Position numbers and translations under genes: made by a program. The notes under the pieces were generated by a model, which saw nothing but the letters and a program-made list of their open reading frames with translations, had not been told where the DNA came from and ran no database searches. Below are positions 36,956-44,917 of a DNA stretch of 64,000 nt, in pieces (the stretch's first letter is position 1; each line of letters opens with the position of its first letter). The stretch comes from JANMEB01 sp041745295 (lineage in GTDB: Bacteria > Planctomycetota > Planctomycetia > Pirellulales > Pirellulaceae), in NCBI GenBank assembly GCA_041745295.1, contig JBGTJE010000011.1:1-64000 (forward strand), given 5' to 3'.

Positions 36956-37188
36956 TTCAATTCGAATAAATTCACGGGCAAGGAGCGAAAGGCGACTATC
37001 GGCAGTTTTATTTCGTTGACAGTCAAATTTGGGCTGTTTACGATAGCTGCTGGGGGTTCTTGGCCACTGCGACTGTGGGCGTTTTTCGGTATTTCCCGAG
37101 ACGAACTTCATTGTTCCCGCAGCCCTCAGAACCGTTACCGGACCAATCGGAATAACGTTCAGTTGGCAACACTCCGATATCCAATTCG

Positions 37189-40143
37189 ATGCATCTTACC
37201 CAATCAATATTTCGGACCTATTCGGCGCTAAGGGAGCGTCAGTCGTTTGTACGACGGCCTTTCCAGGCCGTCGATCGACTCAAGACAAACGGCCGACCAA
37301 CGAAAAACGGCCCCGAAGGGCCGTTCTACATACTGCACGAAAGAAATCCACGGACTCTAGGCGTTTGGGTTATCGGTTTGGTATTCGGATTTTCGGCGAT
37401 CGCGGCTGCGCAGACGGATCCTCTATCCGCGCAGAGGGCCACGGCCCGGCCCGAAACCAACCCGGTTGTCATTTCGGTCCAGGCCTCGCAGCCGGCGACG
37501 GCCCCCGAATTGGCCCGCGCGATCCAAATAATGTTGGACATCTCGCGCGACGATCTGGCGGTCCAATACATCGGCCAACTTGAACAGTTGCAAGCCGACG
37601 ATTCGCAGTGGTATGGATTGATGCGAGAGTTCGGCAGCGAGTTTGTTATGCGGCTCGCGACGTATGGGGGCACCCAGCCAGCGGGTCGGCAACTGGCCGA
37701 AAAGATACTTGTCGCCTCGGGTCGATTCGCAAATAACCCGGCCCGGCTCAAGGAACTCACTCAGCGCGTCGTCGATCCCAAGATCGTCATTCGATCCGCA
37801 GCCCTCGAGGATTTACAATCCTTGGGCGAAGTGGGCGCTGCGGCGCTCCTCAATGCGTTGGCGGACGAAAGTAGACAGGCCGATCAGGAATTACTGCGAG
37901 CAGCGCTCGCGCGTTGCTCCGAATCAGCCGTGGAACCGGTCCTCGGCGGAATTCAAGCATCCGATCCGCGATTGCGAATGGAGAGTGTTCGGGCCGCACG
38001 ATTTTTGGAATCCAACGACATGGCTTTGGCTCTTCTGCGCCCGGCGCTGGCGGAAAATACTCCCGCGGACCTTCGTCGCGAAGCGCTCGATTCGTTGCAT
38101 CAGTTGATGGAAGTAGTGCCCGAGCGCGCGCAGGCAGCCCATCTGCTCAAGGCAAGCGTCGAACGGAGCTTATCCAATCAGCCGCAGCCCGGCGATCAGT
38201 TCTTGGCACCCATGCGAATTTGGCGCACGCATCCGCAGGGCAACGAGCTGGTTGAACTGAAGCGCCCTCGACTCATTGCCCAGCGCATCGAAGCGGCCGA
38301 ACGTGCCGAGGACTTGATCCAAATTCGGCCCGAGACGGCTTCCAATCAGCGGCTCTACGCGTTGGCGTTGCTAGAGGCAGCGAAATACGTCCGTGGTTTT
38401 GAATATCATTTGGGCACATCCGAGGAGATGCATTTTGCCCGCCAAGCCGGCCCCGACTTTATGGAGCAAGTGCTTGCCGAGGCGCTGAAGCGCGAATTGA
38501 TCGGTGCCTCGGCCGGCGCTTGTGAAATTTTGGGCAAAATCGGCGATCAGCGTTTGCTCAGCGGCGATGCGATCCGTCCACTCGTCGCCGCCGCGTCCGC
38601 GTCCGACCGCCGAGTCCAGTTTGCTGCTTGCGACGCCATCATGGCGATCGAACCGACCCGTTCATTTCCGGGAAGCAGCGCGGTCGCCGAAGCGATTTTG
38701 TCACTCGCTCAATCGCGCGGCCGAGCCAAAGTGCTCGTGGGACACCCCAATGTCGCCTACGCACAGAACATGGCCAATACGGTTGAACTGCTGGGTTTCG
38801 AGGCGGAATCGGTTTCCAACGGCCAGGAACTCGTCCGCCGAGCGACCGAAGATGGCGATGTCGAATTCGTGGTCCTTTCCGAGGCTCTGGGAACGCCCAC
38901 CTACCAAGATCTCATTTCTCAACTGCGCGCCCATCCGCGCACGCAGCGGCTCCCGATCGCGCTGCAGTTTCGAACCGAGACGATCGATGTTGCCTGGCAA
39001 GCCGACGCAGCTCGCGTCGCGGTCCAAATCTATTTGGTCGTCGATACTCGTCAGTTTGAAAACTATGACGAATGGCTCCGCCGAACTCGCAGCTTGGCCG
39101 GGCTCCAGATGCCGCTGCTGTTGATCGTTAAGCCCGGCGACACGGAAACCGCGTTCGGCTGGGCAGCCAGCGATTCGCTCGTTCGGTTCTTGGAACTGGA
39201 AACCGATATTTCGCCGATCAACAAGAATCTGCCCGAACAAGTGCAAGACGCGTTTCGCTTGTCCCGAACTCCTGTCTCGCTCGTCCTTCAACCGCGCACA
39301 GTCTCTAATACGCAAGTCGAAGTGGACTCGACTCTCGTGCTCGACCCACGCGAATGGGTGTTTTGGCCGCAATGGACCAAGCAGCTTCATGACAATTTGA
39401 TCACCAATCGGATCGATGTCGTTCGGGCGAATGAATCGGGAATCGAACGTCAAATCGCCGGCACACGGGCACTGGACCAAGCTTCCGACACGGATCGAAT
39501 CAACATTGACGACCTCGATTTTTTGTACAGCCGAGTCACCGATCTCTTGTCGAACGAGGAGTCGTTGACGCTTTCGTTTGTCGATTCGAAGTCCGTCACC
39601 CGCGCGCGGCAAATGGAAATCAGCGACCCCTGGGTTATCGCCATGCCTTGGACGATCGATCGCGGACTGGTTGCGCGGCAAATGGATCGTTTGACACAAT
39701 TGGCCAGCTCGACGCCGGTGAATTCCAGTCAGCGTAACGCCTACGCAGGCCGCGCTATGGAGTGGCTCGCGCACATCTCGGCTGACCCGGCGCAATATCC
39801 GTTCTGGGAATTGACCGCCTACGACCAGCGGATTGGCTCGGTTGTCGATTCGCAACAATTAACACCCGCGCTTTGTCAGACGTTGGGGAATCTCGGCACG
39901 CCGTTGGCGCAACAAAAGTTGATGGATATCGCCAGCCAAGAGCAGCTTCCGACGGAGACTCGCCAAGCCGCGGTCGAGTCGCTCGAGCGCGCGTTTGGGC
40001 GACACGGAATCCTGCTGACGACGCAGCAGATCCGGCTGCAGTACGATCGCTACAACGCCAGCGAACGTTTGCCGGAAGAGACGCAGCAAATTCTCGGCGC
40101 GATTCTCAACGCCATCGAGCGGCCCACCGCCACGGTTCGCTAG
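37189..40143 (+). CDS. Exported HEAT-repeat-like protein with a degenerate receiver domain
   Basis: A protein of up to 984 residues. A signal peptide is visible at about residues 56-76 (TLGVWVIGLVFGFSAIAAAQ), but the only in-frame ATG is 55 codons earlier and the stretch between is partly a family G repeat (37249-37330). The true start may be a rare codon near 37330 or the start may have been displaced. The mature part begins with HEAT-like helical repeats (about 100-500). Around residues 515-600 is a receiver-like domain: AKVLVGHPNVAYAQNMANTV and EFVVLSEALGTPTYQDLISQ, where the phospho-acceptor Asp position is Ser. The C-terminus is helical. Function unknown; possibly a scaffold. Confidence 0.75.
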   Translation: MHLTQSIFRTYSALRERQSFVRRPFQAVDRLKTNGRPTKNGPEGPFYILHERNPRTLGVWVIGLVFGFSAIAAAQTDPLSAQRATARPETNPVVISVQASQPATAPELARAIQIMLDISRDDLAVQYIGQLEQLQADDSQWYGLMREFGSEFVMRLATYGGTQPAGRQLAEKILVASGRFANNPARLKELTQRVVDPKIVIRSAALEDLQSLGEVGAAALLNALADESRQADQELLRAALARCSESAVEPVLGGIQASDPRLRMESVRAARFLESNDMALALLRPALAENTPADLRREALDSLHQLMEVVPERAQAAHLLKASVERSLSNQPQPGDQFLAPMRIWRTHPQGNELVELKRPRLIAQRIEAAERAEDLIQIRPETASNQRLYALALLEAAKYVRGFEYHLGTSEEMHFARQAGPDFMEQVLAEALKRELIGASAGACEILGKIGDQRLLSGDAIRPLVAAASASDRRVQFAACDAIMAIEPTRSFPGSSAVAEAILSLAQSRGRAKVLVGHPNVAYAQNMANTVELLGFEAESVSNGQELVRRATEDGDVEFVVLSEALGTPTYQDLISQLRAHPRTQRLPIALQFRTETIDVAWQADAARVAVQIYLVVDTRQFENYDEWLRRTRSLAGLQMPLLLIVKPGDTETAFGWAASDSLVRFLELETDISPINKNLPEQVQDAFRLSRTPVSLVLQPRTVSNTQVEVDSTLVLDPREWVFWPQWTKQLHDNLITNRIDVVRANESGIERQIAGTRALDQASDTDRINIDDLDFLYSRVTDLLSNEESLTLSFVDSKSVTRARQMEISDPWVIAMPWTIDRGLVARQMDRLTQLASSTPVNSSQRNAYAGRAMEWLAHISADPAQYPFWELTAYDQRIGSVVDSQQLTPALCQTLGNLGTPLAQQKLMDIASQEQLPTETRQAAVESLERAFGRHGILLTTQQIRLQYDRYNASERLPEETQQILGAILNAIERPTATVR
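37249..37330. repeat. Family G repeat overlapping the 5' end of a gene
   Basis: GTACGACGGCCTTTCCAGGC followed by CGTCG, then ACGGCCCCGAAGGGCCGTTC followed by TACA: two hairpins in tandem as at 36894-36955. The downstream reading frame runs through it. Confidence 0.8.
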
Positions 40144-40528
40144 AGAATGGACCGGCCGTCTGTGGCGAGCGCGTGGACGTGAGCCCAATAATGTTTGGCA
40201 TGAAGGTTGCGAAGATGCTACGGGCTTGCCCCGTGGAGGCTCGCGTTTATTGAACGGGTAGGCCCTTGCAAAACCTAACGATCCAAAGGGCAAGCCTGTG
40301 GGATTCAAGAAATTGTGCTGCGACGGGAGTAGAAACAAACCTAACAAACCACGGGGCAAGCCCGTGGGATTTACCGAAAAGTCGCGCCGAACGTTATTGG
40401 GCTCGCGCCCGTCTCGCCCATAGATGCGCGGCGGGTCCGGCGACCTGTCTTAGTGATGCTTCGACTCAACTGGGGTATAAAAGACGGATCAATTGATTTG
40501 GCTGTCCGTCATTTTTGCCGCATCGCTT
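40144..40528. repeat. 385-base gap with three copies of a CAAGCCCGTGGGATT repeat (family J)
   Basis: No gene is supported. Two direct copies, AACCTAACGATCCAAAGGGC with AAGCCTGTGGGATT (40272-40305) and AACCTAACAAACCACGGGGC with AAGCCCGTGGGATT (40339-40373), and one inverted core, CGGGCTTGCCCCGTGG (40221-40236), fill the region before the AAA+ gene. Confidence 0.7.
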
Positions 40529-41569
40529 ATGTCCAACGATTCGCCGTCCAATTTGTCGTCTGCCATCAGCGGATTGATTGGCAACAGTCAGGCGATGCGG
40601 GATGCGCTGCAGTTGGCGCGGCGCGCGGCCCATTCCAACGTTTCGGTTCTGTTACTCGGCGAAATCGGGTCCGGCAAACGACGGTTTGCGTTGGCCTTGC
40701 ATCAATGGAGTCAGCGGCAGCGGGGGCCTTTCGTCCGTGTGCATTGCGGCGGGCAAGCGGCGGCGGTCATCGAGCGAGATCTGTTTGGCACTGCGCGGGG
40801 CTCGTCCGCGGAGGCGTGCGATGCCGCGGGTCGACTCGAACAAGCCAAGGGCGGCACGCTATTCCTCGACGATGTCCACGCCGCATCGCCCGCGATTCAA
40901 GTCCAATTGTTGCGCGTGCTGCAGGAGCGGCGGTTTGAACGGGCCGGGGACTCGCGCGCGATCGAGGTGGACGTGCGATTCATTGCGGCGAGCGATCGCG
41001 ACTTGTACGCCGAAGTCACGGGGGGGCGGTTTCGCGAGGACTTATATTGGCGACTCAACATCGTCCCGATTTTTCTTCCCCCGCTGCGCCGCCGCCGCGA
41101 AGACATTGCACCGCTGGTCGAGCATTTTGTGCTGGCGTATTGCCAATCGCACAACCGCAAGAATCTCCGCATCTCGGCCGACGCGATGGCGGCACTACAG
41201 CAATACGGCTGGCCGGGCAATGTGCGCGAACTGCAAAATTACATCGAACGCGCGGTCGTGCTGGCCGAGGAGAACGAGCTCACGCGCGACATGTTGCCGG
41301 GGCCGGTCAGCGGCCAACAGAAATCCGAGATGGGCGTTTTTCGCGGGGCCGATCCGAAATCGCTGATCGAGGAGTTCGTTCACAATGAAGTCTCGACTGC
41401 CAACGGGGACGCCGGGGATTTGCACGCGCGAATCGTCAACCCAGTCGAGCGGGAGCTGATCGTCCAAGTCATGCAGCTTTGCAATAACGTCCAGAAAAAG
41501 GCCGCCGACCGGCTGGGAATGAACCGAAATACGCTGCACAAAAAGCTAAAAGAATACGGTATCGAGTAA
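40529..41569 (+). CDS. NtrC-like AAA+ protein lacking the GAFTGA motif, with Fis-type HTH
   Basis: A 346-residue protein resembling a sigma-54 activator without a receiver domain. Walker A is GEIGSGKR, Walker B is GGTLFLDDVHAAS, followed by LLRVLQERRFERAG, FREDLYWRLNIVPIFLPPLR and YGWPGNVRELQNYIERAVVL, all typical. However, between FG and the Walker B segment, where activators have KGAFTGA, the sequence is TARGSSAEACDAAGRLEQA. GAFTGA contacts sigma-54, so this protein probably regulates in another way. The C-terminus, NNVQKKAADRLGMNRNTLHK, is a Fis-like DNA-binding helix-turn-helix. The ATG at 40529 was chosen over an in-frame TTG 36 bases upstream. Confidence 0.85.
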   Translation: MSNDSPSNLSSAISGLIGNSQAMRDALQLARRAAHSNVSVLLLGEIGSGKRRFALALHQWSQRQRGPFVRVHCGGQAAAVIERDLFGTARGSSAEACDAAGRLEQAKGGTLFLDDVHAASPAIQVQLLRVLQERRFERAGDSRAIEVDVRFIAASDRDLYAEVTGGRFREDLYWRLNIVPIFLPPLRRRREDIAPLVEHFVLAYCQSHNRKNLRISADAMAALQQYGWPGNVRELQNYIERAVVLAEENELTRDMLPGPVSGQQKSEMGVFRGADPKSLIEEFVHNEVSTANGDAGDLHARIVNPVERELIVQVMQLCNNVQKKAADRLGMNRNTLHKKLKEYGIE

Positions 41570-41574
41570 TGCGA

Positions 41575-41596
41575 CACTGGTAGCTTGCTACCAGTG
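41575..41596. terminator. Hairpin after the AAA+ gene, possible terminator
   Basis: CACTGGTAGC and its perfect complement GCTACCAGTG surround a two-base loop and begin 6 bases after the stop codon. There is no U-run, so it may instead be one of the dispersed palindromes; both are possible. Confidence 0.5.
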
Positions 41597-41658
41597 ACGG
41601 ATGGCAAACCTCCGCGTACAGGCACCGGACAATCACAAGTACGACCTTCGAGCCGCGG

Positions 41659-42666
41659 TTACTTGGAAGGCACCAGGATAGACAGTGGTGCCGGCAAGGT
41701 TTCTGCCGGTTCGGGTTCGATCGCCGAGCTCAAGAGCTTAACCAATGGATCGTTGGCATCGGCTTTGCGAGCTGCGTCCAAGTGTTTTTGGGCGGCGTCA
41801 GCGTGCCCCAGAAAGTGAAAATGGTAGGCACATAATGCGTTGCCAAAGGCGACTTGGGGGTTCTCGGCCGCGAATTCTTCAAGCTGTTTGACGTGCGTCA
41901 CGTAGTCGTTTCGTTTGTACAGCGAGCTGAAATTTTTCACTTCCTTGCCCCACTCGCTCGGGGCAACCTTTTGTAACCCGTCATTCAGAGCTGCGGCTGA
42001 AGCCTGGAACTCTCCCGTGGCCAATAAGCACTGCGCGGCGTAGATTCGCAAGAAGCCGCTGGCCGAGTCCTCCACGATGGCGTGGTCGACCAATCGAGTC
42101 GCACGGTCGTACTCACCCCCTTGAAAGGCTTCGACCGACTGACGATAGAACGATTCGGCAGGCGATCCTGGTGTGCCGGAATACGATAGTTCGCGGAGAG
42201 CTGGGGCCGCGACCGAGGGGTTCGACGGCGGAGCAATCGGGGCCGAAATCACGGGTTGCGAATAGCCGCCGTATCCGTTGAGACCGGGATCGTTGTAGCC
42301 GCTTGGTGGGCCGACAATGACCTGATCGTACGCTGGCGCTGCGTAATACGGTTCTGAGTAATACGGCTGTGATTGATAACCACCGACAGGCCCAATCAGG
42401 AGCCCGAAGTTTTCGTTGCTGTATCCATAGGTGAATCCCCCCGGTCCAAAACCAAAGAAATTCTGGCTGTGATTGTGGTCGTTATAACCGCCGTGTCCGC
42501 CATAGCCTCCGTTTCCGCCATGTCCTCCGTGTCCGCCATGCCCGCTATGGCCTCCATGGCCCCCATGTCCTTTTCCTTGGGCGCTAGCGCAGTTGGGCGC
42601 AACAGTGGCCAACGCGAACAGAATTCCCAATACGACAAACGAACGCAGATTCAAAATGCGAGACAT
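41659..42666 (-). CDS. Secreted protein with His/Gly-rich repeat and TPR-like C-terminus
   Basis: A 335-residue protein. The signal peptide (FVVLGILFALATVAPNCASA) is followed by GHGGHGGHSGHGGHGGHGGN and GGYGGHGGYNDHNH, a His/Gly tract of about 35 residues that could bind metal ions, then a Tyr/Gly/Pro-rich stretch with SEPYYAAPAYDQVI. The C-terminal 160 residues are helical and TPR-like (FYRQSVEAFQGGEYDRATRL, LGHADAAQKHLDAARKADAN). The His-Gly tract may be prone to length change. GGAGAAG lies about 7 bases before the ATG. Function unknown. Confidence 0.78.
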   Translation of the reverse strand: MSRILNLRSFVVLGILFALATVAPNCASAQGKGHGGHGGHSGHGGHGGHGGNGGYGGHGGYNDHNHSQNFFGFGPGGFTYGYSNENFGLLIGPVGGYQSQPYYSEPYYAAPAYDQVIVGPPSGYNDPGLNGYGGYSQPVISAPIAPPSNPSVAAPALRELSYSGTPGSPAESFYRQSVEAFQGGEYDRATRLVDHAIVEDSASGFLRIYAAQCLLATGEFQASAAALNDGLQKVAPSEWGKEVKNFSSLYKRNDYVTHVKQLEEFAAENPQVAFGNALCAYHFHFLGHADAAQKHLDAARKADANDPLVKLLSSAIEPEPAETLPAPLSILVPSK

Positions 42667-42884
42667 ATGTCTTCTCCGATTCCAGGGAGGATAGTTGCTT
42701 GATGGACACGAGCATCACCAGGAAAGTTTCCCGAAGCTCGCGCGACAAGAGACGAGGCGATTCACCAAAAGAACAGCCCGCGGCAACAAGGCCGCTCAGC
42801 GGGCAACCGTCGTAGCAATTATACCGCCGAATCTCGGATCGAACGCCGCGCGCTGGCCGCCTGCGATCCTCTATCGACCGTTTG

Positions 42885-44459
42885 CTACACGCCGAGTAGT
42901 TGGCGAGCTTCGAGTTGGCCTGGCGCGGGGTGACCGTATTCGCTGGCGGACACTCGAGCCAATCCGATCAATTGGCGCCAACGCAGGGCGGGGCGCGTGG
43001 CCGCAAATTCTTCGCTGACCGTGCGATAGTATTTTTCGGCATGCAGCGCGCCATCCTCGCTCACGGCAAATTGCAACAACACCCGGAATGCGTCCTGCGC
43101 GGGGTGTCCCTGTTGACCGTAGCGATAGACCGCCGCGGCCGCGCCGATTTGGTCGCCGGCACGAACAGCATTGTCCACAGCCTTCAACAGTTCGTCAGGG
43201 CTGTCGCTAGGCAGCTCTTGCGACAGCGCTTCGTAGCCGAGCGGTTCGGAGCCAACGTGGCCGAATTGGTCGGCGGTATGGTACGCTCCAACGATCAAGC
43301 TGGCCGCCATGTTGCGCGGATTGCTGACGCGGGCGATATTCCGCCAGGCATTCGCCGAATCGGACGCGTGAACTCCAACCGATGCCCCGTGCACGCTTCC
43401 CTTGGGCTTATCCGCCGAGGACTGTTCGGCGCGGCGCCCGGGGTCGTGTAGCAGCAATTGGTTGGACGCCAACGACATGGCTTCGCCAATAATTTCGGGC
43501 GAAATGCCTTCCGCCAGCGCGGCAGCAACCGCTTCGGCGGCTTGGGCACGCTTCGACGAAAAGAGTGTCTGGCACATCTGGCCGACCCAAGCGTCGCCGG
43601 GATCGCGCGAGCCCGCTGGCTTCTCGAGCAGTCCGTAATTTGAAAGCAGCTTGGGCAGCAGTCCGCGAATCTCACTCGGCTGGCGATGATTCTGTTTCAT
43701 TGATTGCTCCGTATCGACGCAGAACCGAACCGATTGGCGGAGTAGCGTATGCGCATGTTCTTGGCCGGTGATGCCTAACATCATCCAGGCCCGCCAGGCG
43801 AGAACGATTCGATGCACGTCGATTTCGTCCTGCACCGAATACTGTAAGTGGTTGTAGGCTTCGCCGACTGGACCCGTCGCCAACGCCGCGAAAACCGCCT
43901 CAGCGCGCTCGAAATCCGCAGCGCGAGTCGCTTCTTGGAGCAGCGTGCCGCCGTCCGAATTCGACGCGATGGATGCCGGTTCAACGACATGCAATACGTC
44001 GTGGTCGCGCCCCCCGTGACCTTGAATGCGGTGGGTGTTGCGATAGAGCACTTTCAAAATCGGAAGCGCCCGCTGAGCTTCGGGGAGTTCTTTCGACATT
44101 TCCCAAGCCGGTCCCAAGGCCATAAACGTGTGGTAGCCGTCGTAATCCTGCCCACCAAACGTGCGCGCGTTCGCCAGTGCGGCTGCCGCGACCAGCGTTT
44201 TCATATCGGTGCCCGATTTTAGCTTTTGGACAATCGTCGCTTGGAATTTGTCGAGCGGGGTTTCTTGCATCAGACAAACCAGCGGCTCCATATCACCGAA
44301 CGTCAACACGTCGTCCCATTCGGCCGCATTGGCCGGGCAGAGTCCGAGGTCAAATGCCAGCGAGGATCCGACGCTCGCCACGAGCATCCCCTTGCCGACG
44401 TTCGCTAAGAAATCACGCCGATCTCGCCGCGACAGATTGTGGTTGGCTGGCACGATCAT
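42885..44459 (-). CDS. Tat-exported protein of unknown function
   Basis: A 524-residue protein. The N-terminus (NLSRRDRRDFLANVGKGMLV, then ASVGSSLAFDLGL) is a twin-arginine-type signal, so the protein is probably folded, perhaps with a cofactor, before export. The body is helical, with conserved-looking segments GGQDYDGYHTFMALGPAWEM, NTHRIQGHGGRDHDVLHVV and SNPRNMAASLIVGAYHTADQ that contain several His/Asp pairs suggestive of metal binding, but I do not recognise a family. The ATG at 44459 with GGAG upstream was chosen over an upstream start 18 bases earlier. Confidence 0.75.
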   Translation of the reverse strand: MIVPANHNLSRRDRRDFLANVGKGMLVASVGSSLAFDLGLCPANAAEWDDVLTFGDMEPLVCLMQETPLDKFQATIVQKLKSGTDMKTLVAAAALANARTFGGQDYDGYHTFMALGPAWEMSKELPEAQRALPILKVLYRNTHRIQGHGGRDHDVLHVVEPASIASNSDGGTLLQEATRAADFERAEAVFAALATGPVGEAYNHLQYSVQDEIDVHRIVLAWRAWMMLGITGQEHAHTLLRQSVRFCVDTEQSMKQNHRQPSEIRGLLPKLLSNYGLLEKPAGSRDPGDAWVGQMCQTLFSSKRAQAAEAVAAALAEGISPEIIGEAMSLASNQLLLHDPGRRAEQSSADKPKGSVHGASVGVHASDSANAWRNIARVSNPRNMAASLIVGAYHTADQFGHVGSEPLGYEALSQELPSDSPDELLKAVDNAVRAGDQIGAAAAVYRYGQQGHPAQDAFRVLLQFAVSEDGALHAEKYYRTVSEEFAATRPALRWRQLIGLARVSASEYGHPAPGQLEARQLLGV

Positions 44460-44648
44460 GGTTCTACTCCAATCCAAACATCAGAAAATTGGCAAACGGC
44501 TATCCCCGATCCTATCGCTCGTCGCTCTGACTCGCAATAAAATAGTTGCGCTCGCGTCCCAAATGCTGTTAAGAAACCTCAAAATACTTTTCCGAACCGA
44601 CTATTTTGCCGGTATCAGCCGTTACAAGCCCCCTACGAAGACGGGCAG

Positions 44649-44836
44649 TAGGTCTCGCGAGCCGAGCGAGACCTGGCACCCCAATTCCGTTCAGCTTCCC
44701 CGCACGGATGGCGCCATGTGGCAATTGTTTTAAAAGTCACGGAATCTTTTCCTGACTTGGAAACGGTTTTGGAATGGTTTGGTTTGGGATGGCGCTAGGT
44801 CTCGCTCGGCTCGCGAGACCTACTTGGCGAGACCTA
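44649..44836. repeat. Two family B palindromes in inverted orientation
   Basis: The gap 44460-44917 has no gene. TAGGTCTCGCGAGCCGAGCG continuing to AGACCT is at 44649-44674, and TAGGTCTCGCTCGGCTCGCG continuing to AGACCTA, with an extra GGCGAGACCTA, is at 44796-44836. The two are in opposite orientation 120 bases apart and could mark the ends of a small mobile unit. Confidence 0.75.
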
Positions 44837-44917
44837 CTGACAACGCTGGGGAGCGATGATATGGTGACCTGGAACAGCAGAATTCTGAATTCATCAATGC
44901 GGGAAGACAGCGCTATT

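Noticed and set aside
36617..37188. Possible small genes in the 572-base gap
   Set aside because: All open frames run through family F and G repeats and have no start context.
38701..39858. A 385-codon open frame on the minus strand opposite the HEAT/pseudo-receiver gene
   Set aside because: Basic, low-hydrophobic composition typical of an antisense shadow; the plus-strand frame has signal peptide and domain patterns.
40221..40373. CRISPR-like array suggested by repeated CAAGCCCGTGGGATT units
   Set aside because: Only two direct copies plus one inverted core, irregular spacing and no cas genes; it is a dispersed repeat.
44649..44836. Complete insertion sequence between the paired family B palindromes
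   Set aside because: The 120 bases between them encode no transposase and no target duplication is visible.
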